Shown here: positions 42,821-51,009 of the stretch, one piece after another
Position numbering within the stretch: position 1 is the stretch's first letter
How the letters are laid out: each line of letters starts with the position of its first letter
NCBI GenBank assembly: GCA_000987045.1
Contig: LAKY01000073.1
Location: forward strand, 21,498 to 85,497
DNA length: 64,000 nucleotides
Direction of reading: 5' to 3'
Source of the DNA: Clostridiales bacterium PH28_bin88
GTDB lineage: Bacteria; Bacillota; PH28-bin88
Program-made: the position numbers and the translations under genes
Notes under the pieces: generated by a model
Database searches by the model: none
What the model was told of the DNA's origin: nothing
What the model saw: only the letters and a program-made list of their open reading frames with translations

Positions 42821-43510
42821 TCAGTCAAAATGCTTGCCAAGACACCTGTCCTTCAACAATACGTAGTATCTACCTTCTCTGGATACTACTGATGCTTCTT
42901 TAAGCTCCTGCAGCACCTGAGCCACCATCACCCGTGAGGCTCCAACCATGTCGGCCAGGTCCTGCTGGGTCAACTGCACCTCGATCAAGGTTCCAGCCGG
43001 GGTGTCCCGTCCGTATTCCGCCGCCAGCCTGGAAAAGACCAGCAACAGTTTCTCCCTTACCGGCAGCAGGGCCGCCTCCCCCAGCTGTTCCAGGGTATTG
43101 TATAACTTCCGGCCCAGGGCGCTGATGATTTTCACGGCAAACTCCGGGTTTTGCCGGACCAGTTCTTCCAAGTGCCGGCGGCTGAAACAACATAGTTTGG
43201 CCGTTTCCAGAGTCACGGCGCTGAAGGGCTGTTCTTGTGCCTGGAACAGAGCTGTTTCTCCCAACACCTCTCCCGGACCGAGTACGTCCAGAATTAATTC
43301 CCTCCCGCTTTCAGTCGCCCGCACGATCTTGATCTTCCCGGCCTTGATCAGGTACACGGTCTCTAACCGGTCGCCCTGGTTAAACAAGGTTGTCCCCTTA
43401 TCCAGCTGTTTTTTGGCGGCACTCAGGCATACATTGACGAATTCATTCCTGGCCAACCCCGTAAACACGGGTAGTTCTTGCAAGCATAGAAGACACCTTT
43501 TCACCGGCAT
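42821..43510 (-). CDS. Crp/Fnr-family transcription regulator
   Basis: About 229 residues. The cyclic-nucleotide-binding-like domain spans about 25-135 (LFNQGDRLETVYLIKAGKIK, GPGEVLGETALF) and the C-terminal winged helix has the helix-turn-helix LTQQDLADMVGASRVMVAQVL. An N-terminal CLLC pair, close to the start, could ligate iron but lacks the FNR four-Cys pattern. ATG 43510 (MPVKRCLLCL) is chosen over 43549, as GGGGGG precedes it. It acts as a dimer; the effector is unknown. The PNPOx-like gene lies upstream on the same strand, separated by a terminator. Confidence 0.87.
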   Translation of the reverse strand: MPVKRCLLCLQELPVFTGLARNEFVNVCLSAAKKQLDKGTTLFNQGDRLETVYLIKAGKIKIVRATESGRELILDVLGPGEVLGETALFQAQEQPFSAVTLETAKLCCFSRRHLEELVRQNPEFAVKIISALGRKLYNTLEQLGEAALLPVREKLLLVFSRLAAEYGRDTPAGTLIEVQLTQQDLADMVGASRVMVAQVLQELKEASVVSREGRYYVLLKDRCLGKHFD

Positions 43511-43588
43511 TACCCCCCACAGGCCTATTTTAACGCCAATCACCAACATTTGAAAGCTGAATCTGCCCGGTTCTGATGCCAGACAATA

Positions 43589-43616
43589 ATACCCGCTCCA
43601 CCTGGGAAGCGGGTAT
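43589..43616 (-). terminator. Intrinsic terminator downstream of the PNPOx-like gene
   Basis: On the minus strand: ATACCCGCT, ten-base loop, AGCGGGTAT, then TATT. It is placed after the stop of the PNPOx-like gene. Confidence 0.7.
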
Positions 43617-43638
43617 CACTGAGAAAGGCCCGGAACCG

Positions 43639-43950
43639 TTATAAAAGGGATTCAACCTTTTCAACCTGAAACAACACTTCTTTCCCTTCGATGCGACCTT
43701 CACCCTTTAACCGGAAGCCTTTGGGTGAATTTTCCCTTGAGGCTATCACCACCTGCATTTTCCCGGTTTCCCGGAGGTTCTTTTGGGTGGTTTCCATCCT
43801 GAAGATACCAAAGACTAAGATACCTTCGTCTCGCACCTCCTTAACTTTACCCACCGTGATCAGGTGAGGCTCCCCTTCCCTGGAGACAGTCACGACAGGT
43901 ACGATTGGCGCTTTGGGAATCAATTCCTTGACTTCATCCGTTAAAAGCAT
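43639..43950 (-). CDS. Pyridoxamine-5'-phosphate-oxidase-like FMN-binding protein
   Basis: 103 residues of the split-barrel fold: PIVPVVTVSREGEPHLITVG at the start, then FRMETTQKNLRETGKMQVVI and a strand set ending FQVEKVESLL. This is the small form of the family, seen in many anaerobes. It probably binds FMN or F420-like cofactor and reduces an unknown substrate. RBS is GGAAAGGAGG. It stands before the Crp/Fnr gene on the same strand, with a terminator between. Confidence 0.84.
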   Translation of the reverse strand: MLLTDEVKELIPKAPIVPVVTVSREGEPHLITVGKVKEVRDEGILVFGIFRMETTQKNLRETGKMQVVIASRENSPKGFRLKGEGRIEGKEVLFQVEKVESLL

Positions 43951-44035
43951 GGGCGGACCTCCTTTCCGTTGATGCCTGGATCATATCACCGGTCGCCGTG
44001 CCGGTCTGTAAATAATTTTACAAGCCAGGGCTAAT

Positions 44036-44719
44036 TTACCCTTGGCTTTGCGGGCAGGAGCCGATGCACATCCCGCACCGTTTCCCTGCAAGCCGGACAA
44101 AAATGTAGTGATAGCATTTTTCCTTGTCCATGCGCCAGCCCTCTTCGGGAGAATAAGCCCCTCGCCAGCCGTTCAGGGCCTGTGCGGGACAGGCGGTAAC
44201 ACAGTCCTCGCACAAGGTGCAGGGGTTATCCTGGAGAGGTTCATCGGGAATCAGCGGTGCTGACGTGACTATCGTACAAAATCGCAACCGGGCGCCAAAC
44301 CGGGAGTTAAGTACCAGGTTGTTCAGTCCAAAGAGGCCCAGGCCGCAGGCTACCGCTGCGTGCTTATGCGATAAATCACCCATCAAGCGGGAAGCGTCGC
44401 CGATACTGGCCTCAGGCGAAAAAGGCAGGCTGTCATAACCCTTTGTCTCCAGGAAACGAGCGCCCCGGTAGCCCAACTCTTTCAAAAACCCGTTGACGCA
44501 ATCGAATTCCAGGACATACTCGTTCCTGCTGGCCGGCAAGTTTTTCACAGGTCCCCGGTTCAGCGCATAAGCGATGGAAACGATACTCCGGGCCGCAGGC
44601 AGGTAATCCGCAGGCCGGAAGCCTTCCCCGGCGGAGGAAAGCGCGGAGGCCGGAGCCACCCCAACCAAGTCCGCCCCCAGGCCTTGCAGGTACTCTTTTA
44701 GTTCTCTCGTAATGTCCAT
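44036..44719 (-). CDS. QueG-like iron-sulfur protein
   Basis: About 227 residues. The N-terminal half resembles epoxyqueuosine reductase/reductive dehalogenase fold (LKEYLQGLGADLVGVAP, VSIAYALNRG, CGLGLFGLNNLVLNSRFGAR). The C-terminal part has two 4Fe-4S-type clusters: CTLCEDCVTACPAQAL and CGMCIGSCP. It is shorter than QueG (about 380 residues) and lacks its HEAT-like tail, so it is likely a related electron-transfer or corrinoid-type protein of unknown substrate. ATG 44719 (MDITRELK) is chosen over 44758 because AAAGGGGG precedes it. It is a single gene. Confidence 0.82.
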   Translation of the reverse strand: MDITRELKEYLQGLGADLVGVAPASALSSAGEGFRPADYLPAARSIVSIAYALNRGPVKNLPASRNEYVLEFDCVNGFLKELGYRGARFLETKGYDSLPFSPEASIGDASRLMGDLSHKHAAVACGLGLFGLNNLVLNSRFGARLRFCTIVTSAPLIPDEPLQDNPCTLCEDCVTACPAQALNGWRGAYSPEEGWRMDKEKCYHYIFVRLAGKRCGMCIGSCPQSQG

Positions 44720-44969
44720 TCCTCTTTTCCCCCTTTCTCTCCTCCTTAGTTTACACATAAAAAGTCTCAGCCGCAGTCAAATATTTTACACTCTGCCAAT
44801 CCATCCCCCGTGAAATACTCCAGCGCGCGATGAATACAGGCTCAATAACCGTCTCTAAGGTCTGGGAAAAGATAAACCCTGGCGGCAGGCTTAACGCCGC
44901 TGGGTTTGGCGGTGCGGGCGCCGCATTTTCAGCCAGTACGGCGCCCGGGGTAGCTAAAACCTATCAATT

Positions 44970-45704
44970 TTACGCTTGTATTAAATATCTGAGCAATTGC
45001 CTTAACTTATTTTCGTCTTCCAAATGACCAACCTTTAATTTGCAAATCCCCAGGCGTTGGCTTTTCAGGTAATCACTGGACATGAACTTTGTTATATCCG
45101 TATCCAGCGGAAGTTCCGGCACTAGTATAAAAGCCCCTTGCACCACTCGTTGAAAACTTTGGTTGACGATAGCATCCTTATACATATGCATGTCATCTAG
45201 AGCGCTTGTGACCCCTATCTGGTAAACCCGGTACTTTGGGTCAAGTATAATTACCCTGGTTTCACCGAGCTTGTCGATATATTCAATAGCAATATCCGGT
45301 ATCATCAGATGAGAATATGATCCTATAGTGTCAGGGGTGTTTATGCTGCGATAATACCGCTGAAAATACACCTTGACTTTTTCACTGATGGTTACCCGAC
45401 TTTGGGTTCCGTGAGTGAGCCTAAGGGATAAGCCGCCGTCTGCCGGTGACGCAGAAAAAAGATTGCTCGCATCAAAACCGGAGTCACCGAAGATGTCCCG
45501 CAATATTTCCACCGTCTTGAAGTAACTCCAGTACTCGTAGAGTTGATAGGTCTTGTCGAGGCTGAGACGGAAAACTTCTCCCGCAAAAGGGGAAACTGTT
45601 TTCTTAAACTTCCGGTACAAGGCCCGCAGCAAATATTTTTTCTTCGGGAATTGTAAGGTCAGTCTCGTCACAAAGTCTCTTGATTCTGTCTTGGATAGAA
45701 CCAT
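44970..45704 (-). pseudogene. DUF524/DUF2357-type PD-(D/E)XK nuclease, C-terminal half
   Basis: The ORF encodes 244 residues. FRLSLDKTYQLYEYWSYFKT is the family helix, followed by the nuclease core PDIAIEYIDKLGETRVIILD and PKYRVY. The PD...D-x-K pattern appears intact, so the catalytic half is preserved. The usual N-terminal region of several hundred residues is missing; the 5' end runs in another frame into the DUF1156 methylase fragment (overlap 45604-45704). That indicates a deletion junction. It is probably inactive unless the remaining part folds alone. Confidence 0.68.
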
Positions 45705-46190
45705 TGTCTGGTTGGTTTGTCCTTTCGTTCAACTCGTTGGCAGATAAGTAGACTTTTCCTTTCTGACCATGCCTCGCGCAAACAACTGCCATCATCTGCA
45801 CGCCTATTCTCCCGGCCTTACCCTCCGACTTGACATAACCGTTCGGCACGTTGGAGCCGCAGAAGGGACAGGTGGCGTTCCCCCGGCTGGAAAACCCGGC
45901 GGGGTTGAAGCCCAGCTCTTTTTCCGTCGTTGCCGATACCACCTGGAAGCGCACTTTCTTCAGTGCCCGGTCCGGGAGTATCTTCAGGGCAACGTAAAGA
46001 CCCTTCTTTTTGCAAAGCCAGGTCTGGCGCAGCAGGGGCACGGTAGCGCGGCAGGCCGGGTTGGGACAGTCAACCGTACGGGTCCAGAGATAGGCGATGG
46101 GGGTGAGAAATTCCTCCCGCTCGCCTCCATCGACGGCCTCTGCCAGGGTTAACTGCCGGGGCTGTCCGGCCCGGCCAGCTTTTTACCAAA
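45604..46190 (-). pseudogene. DUF1156 DNA methylase fragment
   Basis: Frame text: REEFLTPIAYLWTRTVDCPN, LLRQTWLCKKKGLYVALKI, CPFCGSNVPNGYVKSEGKAG, then VYLSANELNERTNQ. This matches the middle zinc-containing part of DUF1156 adenine-type methylases. The N-terminal and catalytic (DPPY) parts are missing. The 5' end abuts the helicase fragment and the 3' end abuts the nuclease fragment. It is a relic of a restriction-like defence cluster. Confidence 0.75.
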
Positions 46191-46194
46191 CTTT

Positions 46195-46740
46195 TGCGGG
46201 TACTTTCAGATGTTTTTTGTAGAAGGTCAGCTTTAAGTAACGGTCCCGGGGCGTACCGTACCGGCGAACCGCCTGCAGCCTGGTGGCCCGGAATTTGGCC
46301 GGCACTGAATGTAAACGCCACAACCCGTCAGCCCTGGCCTCAACGGGCAAATTAACCTGGGCCGCCGCCTGAAGAAAGTACTCTTGAATGTATTCCGGCA
46401 TCAACCGCCGCTTTCCTTCATGCGGCGCAGGAACCAGGGGCTATGGTCCATGGAGATGATCCGCTTATTTATTTCACCGCCGACAAACTGGTCCGGATCC
46501 AACAGCCGGAGAAAGTGCTCAAACTGGTCCTCATCGCCCTGGTGGGGGGTGGCAGTCAACATCAGCACGTTGTTAGCCTGAGCGGTTATTCTTTCCGCCA
46601 GTTGGTACCGCCGGGTCCTGCGAACCTCTTTCCCGGCAGTGCGAGCCGAACATTTGTGGGCTTCGTCTATCACCACCAGGTCCCATTCAGCCCTTAAAAT
46701 GCCGGGCCAGATGTCATCCTGCTTGGTGGGATAGAGAGCA
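46195..46740 (-). pseudogene. SNF2-type helicase fragments
   Basis: The 5' piece (46401-46740) contains LYPTKQDDIWPGILRAEWDL, the DEAH box (VVIDEAHKCSA) and motif III LTATPHQGDEDQFEHFL. It stops after RMKESGG. The next piece (46195-46404) resumes with MMPEYIQEYFLQAAAQVNLP and ends at VPAKVW. The first piece lacks the ATP-binding motif I, and the segment between DEAH and the second piece is deleted, so this is a decayed helicase. It belongs with the DUF1156 methylase and nuclease pieces. Confidence 0.75.
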
Positions 46741-47020
46741 GGCCAAATCTATTTTCGCCTTGTCTGGAAGAGATCGTTTCCCTCAGTTGAGAGTTTTAAG
46801 TAATACCCCCGGGTGAATCAGAGGGTATCATTATTCAGCTCTGGCGTCATGCATTTGGGAAGAGTGGAGTCATAGAAATTTTCCTTACTGTTTTACTGTT
46901 AAAGAAGAATCTAAAAAGCCCTTCAAGTTGGTATGAAGGGTTCTACAAAGTTATTTGGCAAAAAAACCTAGCTGTGCATCCATGTTGTTATAACCTGATG
47001 ACGTTGATATTCATTCTTCT

Positions 47021-47386
47021 TTAATCCTGGGGCAACATCCTTCTCACGCGAAACTTATTTTCATCTAGAATGACCAGGTTTCCTTCGAGTTTGCCTGTAT
47101 AGTTCCGTAAAAAGTTAGTCAAGATCACATTGATCTTTCCTGGTCGACTATCCCGGATTCGTATCACTAAAACCCCTGTATCTACAGTAGGCCGATAAAC
47201 AAGAATATTTGAGAAGTCAAGGTCTTTGGTTATGAAGTTTCGCCTCTCTTTGACCGCAACCTTAAATAGATGGTTATCATTTTGACCACGTAAATCCGAT
47301 TCGACTACATAACTTACATCATGTCCCAATGATCGAAGAGTGGCAACTGTTGAGGCGGGAATATTTTCGTCCGCAAGAAACCTCAT
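47021..47386 (-). CDS. DUF5615 PIN-like toxin
   Basis: 121 residues: MRFLADENIPASTVATLRSL (first acidic pair D-E), then TKDLDFSNIL with further acidic residues, then VLVIRI. This is the small PIN-domain family found as a nuclease-type toxin next to DUF433. It overlaps the antitoxin gene by four bases. It should cut RNA using a metal-bound acidic cluster. The acidic set is intact, so it is probably functional. It sits inside a decayed defence region. Confidence 0.87.
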   Translation of the reverse strand: MRFLADENIPASTVATLRSLGHDVSYVVESDLRGQNDNHLFKVAVKERRNFITKDLDFSNILVYRPTVDTGVLVIRIRDSRPGKINVILTNFLRNYTGKLEGNLVILDENKFRVRRMLPQD

Positions 47387-47619
47387 ACGTTGGCCTCCAG
47401 TGGGTACAATTCATCCCGTGCCGCAACTGCCGCATACTGTAAACAAGCCTTGATATCTTCCGGTGCAAGATGTGGATATTCTTTAAGAATCTCGTCGAAC
47501 GAATAATCTCCAGCCAACATTTCCAACACCATATAAACAGCTACCCTTGTGCCTTTTATTCTTGCTTTGCCATGTAACACTTCCGGCGTTATTTCTATCC
47601 TCTCGAGAAGTTCAGACAT
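47383..47619 (-). CDS. DUF433 antitoxin
   Basis: 78 residues: EITPEVLHGKARIKGTRVAV, LEMLAGDYSFDEILKEYPHL, EDIKACLQYAAV. This is the DUF433 family, with a MerR-like helix-turn-helix fold, and the usual partner of DUF5615 toxins. It precedes the toxin gene with a four-base overlap. RBS is GGAGGGG. It probably binds the toxin and the promoter. Confidence 0.9.
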   Translation of the reverse strand: MSELLERIEITPEVLHGKARIKGTRVAVYMVLEMLAGDYSFDEILKEYPHLAPEDIKACLQYAAVAARDELYPLEANV

Positions 47620-47754
47620 TTTACCCCTCCGTTCATCTTGGGACTTGCTTGTTTTAATTCATTATAACAGAAACGATAATTGAATTCCAGTATCTGTTAG
47701 AGAGATGTTCCAGGGTATCGTATGGGTGAAGCCAGGTGCCGCATCAGCCGTAAA

Positions 47755-47840
47755 AAGTATTCTCCCGGCCTTACCATCGTACTTGATATAACCGTTCGGC
47801 ACGTTGGATCCGCAGAAGGGGCAGGTGGTGTTCCCCGGCT
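47755..47840 (-). pseudogene. Second, shorter DUF1156 methylase fragment
   Basis: Reverse-strand frame reads TTCPFCGSNVPNGYIKYDGK, nearly the same as the fragment at 45808-45890. The nucleotide identity over about 95 bases is high (one-base indel near 47838). It starts and ends abruptly. It may be a relic of a duplicated or rearranged copy. Confidence 0.7.
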
Positions 47841-48178
47841 AGAAAAGCCGGCGCGCACCATCTGGCGGCCCTGGCTCCCCTGGCGCATGTTGAGATAGGG
47901 GCAGTTCATCCTCCGGTCCTATGGTTACCAGCCTTTTAGTACTAATTCCTGGAACGGATAATGAATGGTGTTTCTTGTAACGATATCCGCGTTCAGGCCG
48001 GGGTGTTGAAAGGAAACTACCTGAACCCGGTTTAAAGCTACACCAATGTAAAAGCAATAGACACCCTAAATTTACCACAATTTTATCTTCCCTTTATTCG
48101 CATACCTATAGCAAAGGAAAAAGTCGTGCTTTTTTATTCTTTTCAAAAATATCTCTTCTCCTTTTTGTTCCAGGCCAT

Positions 48179-48358
48179 TTACGCGGCTAGTGCTTCCCTG
48201 TTTTGCTCCCCTTTTTGCCGCTCGAACTGGCTGCGGCTCAACCGCCACCACATACACCAGCACCCACCGCAGGCCCCCCGCGACCCGAACAGCGTCTCAA
48301 GGTCCCGCCACCGCTCCGGGGTTACCGGATAGTACCGCAGCTCCGATTGTTGTGCCAT
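48179..48358 (-). pseudogene. GNAT acetyltransferase N-terminal fragment
   Basis: The reverse strand has ATG 48358 then SELRYYPVTPERWRDLETLF, GSRGACGGCWCMWWRLSRSQ and FERQKGEQNREALAA followed by TAA. This is the first 59 residues of the CxWW-R family of GNAT enzymes; the acetyl-CoA binding region is absent. It is just too short for the ORF track. Only AAACAA-type text, no clear ribosome site, precedes the ATG. Confidence 0.72.
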
Positions 48359-48637
48359 GTTACTTCACCCTATCTAAGATATTTCAAACCGTGTCCATCC
48401 TAAACAATCATTATGTAAAGATCGCTACTCAGCGTAAGGATTGATCGCGATCCATACCTAGATTAGCATTTCCCCGCTAATTGGCAACCTCTTCGTCACT
48501 CCTGGCATAAGCAGCCAAGACCCGTAGGTTTCGTCCGATAACAGGTTCGTAATGTCCCCCTCTGTTGTCAAGTATGAGGGAAAGTGATTGTAAGAACAGT
48601 TGTTTAGTGATATATTTAGATCGACAACAACACATTT

Positions 48638-48790
48638 GCTTCGTTAGGTGAGGCTCCTGTACGGAAACAGGTCGCTACCCGGAAACATCGAAAGATGCCA
48701 ATGGGTTAACAGGTATTACCGGATTAAGGTTCTACCTAATGCGGCTGGGAAATCCCCCTTACGCCGTGCAGTGCTAAAGCTCAACGAGTG
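48638..48790 (+). promoter_or_regulatory. M-box (ykoK) magnesium riboswitch
   Basis: Conserved blocks, in order: GCTTCGTTAGGTGAGGCTCC, CGGAAACATCGAAAGATGCC, AATGGGTTAACAGG, CTACCTAATGCGGCTGGG and CCGTGCAGTGCTAAAGCTCA followed by ACGAG. The 5' CTTCGTTAG and 3' CTCAACGAG strands pair as P1. This is the Mg2+-sensing M-box class. It is followed by an intrinsic terminator and the corA gene, so high Mg2+ should stop transcription. It is a strong match by eye. Confidence 0.95.
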
Positions 48791-48814
48791 GAGAGAACAT
48801 CCCTGTCTTTTGGT

Positions 48815-48850
48815 AAAAGCCTTCCGCTTGTTGAGAAGGCTTTTATTATT
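48815..48850 (+). terminator. M-box expression-platform terminator
   Basis: AAAAGCCTTC, loop CGCTTGTTGA, GAAGGCTTTT, then ATTATT. The loop piece CTTGTTGAG is nearly complementary to the riboswitch P1 3' strand CTCAACGAG, so an antiterminator can form in its place. Confidence 0.9.
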
Positions 48851-48865
48851 GGGGAGGTGGTAGAA

Positions 48866-48955
48866 ATGGATAGCGACGGAGATAGTAGTAAAAGAAAATA
48901 TTCTATTCGTTATACCATCGTTATGCCAACTACTACCATACGGAATCCCCCATAA
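48866..48955 (+). CDS. Possible 29-residue leader peptide upstream of corA
   Basis: ATG 48866 follows GGGGAGGTGG at good spacing and opens a 29-codon frame ending TAA 48955, peptide MDSDGDSSKRKYSIRYTIVM then PTTTIRNPP. It begins with an acidic cluster and ends with Pro-Pro. TAGTAGT and ACTACTA inside the frame can pair. It lies between the M-box terminator and corA. This recalls corL/mgtL leader peptides of enteric bacteria, where acidic or proline-rich starts respond to Mg2+. It has not been shown to be translated; a chance frame is possible. Confidence 0.5.
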   Translation: MDSDGDSSKRKYSIRYTIVMPTTTIRNPP

Positions 48956-48993
48956 GCGTGGAGCCGGGTAGCAAAAGAAAGGAGGAAGCATCC

Positions 48994-49959
48994 GTGCTGA
49001 ACATCTTCAAGACCGTAGGAGACCGGCTTGTTGCCATTGAAAATCTAGGTGAAAAGGGCAGCTGGATTAGTCTTGCCGCCCCTTCCGAAATAGAACTGTC
49101 GGGGGTATGTGACCATGCGAAAGTCTCCCCTGATCTGCTCCGTTACCCCCTTGACGAAGAGGAAATTTCCCGCATCGAGTTTGATGAAGGCCAAGCTCTG
49201 ATTATCATCAAGATCCCGGTGATCAGGGGGAATACTTATGACACCATCCCCCTGGGAATGATCATGACGGAAGAGCTCTTTATCACGGTCTCATTAGAAA
49301 AAAACGAACTCCTGGACGAGTTCGCTTCCGGTAAGCTGAAGACTTTTAACACGAATAAAAAAACACGGTTTTTGCTGCAGATTTTGTTCAGGACGGCAAC
49401 ATTATACCTTAAGTACCTGAGGCAGATCGATAAAAAGACTGATGAAGTCGAGCGAAGGCTCCACCAGTCCATGCGGAACGAGGAATTGATTAAACTGTTG
49501 GACCTGCAAAAGAGCCTGGTGTACTTCACCACGTCCCTGAAGTCCAACGAAATTGTCATGGAAAAACTATTAAAATCCAGGTTGAGCAAGGAACCCCTGG
49601 ACCCGGACGCAAGCAATTCTCGGCTGATCAAGATGTATGAAGAGGACGAGGACCTGCTGGAAGACGTGATCACCGAAAACAAGCAGGCCATTGAGATGGG
49701 TGAAATCTATACCAGCATTTTGAGCGGGACCATGGACGCCTTCGCGTCCGTTATCTCCAACAACCTCAACATCGTAATGAAGTTCCTCACCTCGGTAACC
49801 ATTGTCTTATCAATACCGACGATCATCGCCAGCCTGTACGGAATGAACGTCCCTCTTCCGTTTCAGGACTCCCCCCACGCTTTTGCGGGGACGCTGGCTG
49901 TTTCCGCATCGCTGGCAGCATTAATCGTAATGGTCTTTGTCAAGAGGAGAATGTTTTAG
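48994..49959 (+). CDS. corA: CorA-family magnesium transporter
   Basis: 321 residues. An N-terminal cytoplasmic alpha/beta domain and long helices precede two C-terminal membrane helices. The signature before the loop is YGMN (ASLYGMNVPLPF), with short positively charged end VKRRMF, as in CorA/MIT transporters. It forms a pentamer that admits Mg2+ (or Co2+/Ni2+). GTG 48994 is chosen: AAAGGAGG precedes it by eight bases, whereas the track's 48958 start has none. The upstream M-box makes magnesium the natural substrate. It overlaps the convergent broken GNAT gene at its end. Confidence 0.9.
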   Translation: MLNIFKTVGDRLVAIENLGEKGSWISLAAPSEIELSGVCDHAKVSPDLLRYPLDEEEISRIEFDEGQALIIIKIPVIRGNTYDTIPLGMIMTEELFITVSLEKNELLDEFASGKLKTFNTNKKTRFLLQILFRTATLYLKYLRQIDKKTDEVERRLHQSMRNEELIKLLDLQKSLVYFTTSLKSNEIVMEKLLKSRLSKEPLDPDASNSRLIKMYEEDEDLLEDVITENKQAIEMGEIYTSILSGTMDAFASVISNNLNIVMKFLTSVTIVLSIPTIIASLYGMNVPLPFQDSPHAFAGTLAVSASLAALIVMVFVKRRMF

Positions 49960-50958
49960 GCTCACGGAGCCTGTCTTGCCGGCTTCGGGGGGAAATAGCC
50001 TTTCGCTCCTCCCATGCCGGCCTACGCTCTCCATGGCAACTCGTGCCAGAAGTGCTATCGTTATGTTTATATAAGCCTCACCATAAATACCTGCTCCGCG
50101 AACGGGGTGAAACCTTCGCGTTCCAGCAAATCCAACACGGGCGTTAGACGCGGAGAGGTTTACCGTATAGCGGCGACATGCCAAGTCGAAGGGAGCGTAC
50201 ACCTGGGCAAGCATGAAGCAGGCGATATCGTCCGCGTCCTCCCGTTCAGGTTTCACCTCACACTGGTAAAGAGCGATGGCAACCTGCCTTTCCGACTCAT
50301 CGAAAAAACGCTTGAACACGGCATACCCTGCTTCTTCCCCGGAAGAATCGATGATCACCAGCGACTCGCCATCCCGCACGCTCGCCCACTGGGTTTGCCA
50401 GGGAGCCATGTTCCGGTAGAAAGAGAGGTCTCGCACGTCCGCCGGTATCCCCCGGATTGCCCGGTAGAAAAGTTCTTTATCACTGCGAAATGGCGCCTGT
50501 GCGAACGCACCGTGACGCTGGTGGAAAACCAGCCGGTCGGTAATTTCGTATCCCATTTGCCGGTACAGCGCGATCGCATTGCTGTTTTCCCTTATTGCTT
50601 CCAAGGTCGCGACCTCGACCTTTTCTTCGCGATAGATGTTCAGAGTCGCTTCAATCAACGCTTTGCCGACGCCTCACCGCCGAAACCCGGGCAGCACCGC
50701 GGTGCCGCCGTTCCATGCCACCTTTCTCCCACCGATGATGCGTACACCGTTCAACGTGAAACCGGCGGGTTGTCCGTCCACAAAGGCAACGACAGACATC
50801 GCTGGGGAAAGCCCCTCCATTCCCAGCCTGGCGGTATAAGCATCCACCGTCATCGCCATGTTAAAGTAATACCCGGAAAACCCCTCGTTCCAGAGGTAAA
50901 AAATCTGAAAATGTACATGGAAGTAAAGAACAACAGAAATCCCTAAAAAAAGGCGCAC
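49921..50958 (-). pseudogene. GNAT acetyltransferase interrupted by an in-frame TGA
   Basis: One frame spans both track ORFs (50674-50958 and 49921-50658). The N-terminal part has FYLWNEGFSGYYFNMAMTVD and NGGTAVLPGFRR, then TGA at 50674-50676, then GVGKALIEATLNIYREEKVE and NAIALYRQMGYEITDR. Motif A in the family is FR-x-x-G-x-G-x-A, so the TGA replaces a residue in the acetyl-CoA loop. The N-terminus is also close to the IS110 end. The gene is therefore probably dead, though a sequencing error would give an intact gene. Confidence 0.75.
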
Positions 50959-51009
50959 TTAAACAGACCTGAAAAGTCAGGTCAAAAAAGAAACAATAGC
51001 AATCAGAGT

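Noticed and set aside
42720-42892. Possible start of a CaiB/BaiF CoA-transferase (LVPLDGVHVLEIAYLL)
   Set aside because: Only about 15 residues resemble the family and the rest overlaps the Crp/Fnr gene; too weak to call a relic.
44917-44951. GGGCGCCG..CGGCGCCC hairpin as a terminator
   Set aside because: It has no T tail on either strand and lies in a spacer of 250 bases after the nuclease fragment; it is a hairpin only.
47839-48078. 79-residue minus ORF next to the second DUF1156 fragment
   Set aside because: No domain recognised, Pro/Gly-rich, and it sits among relics; likely noncoding.
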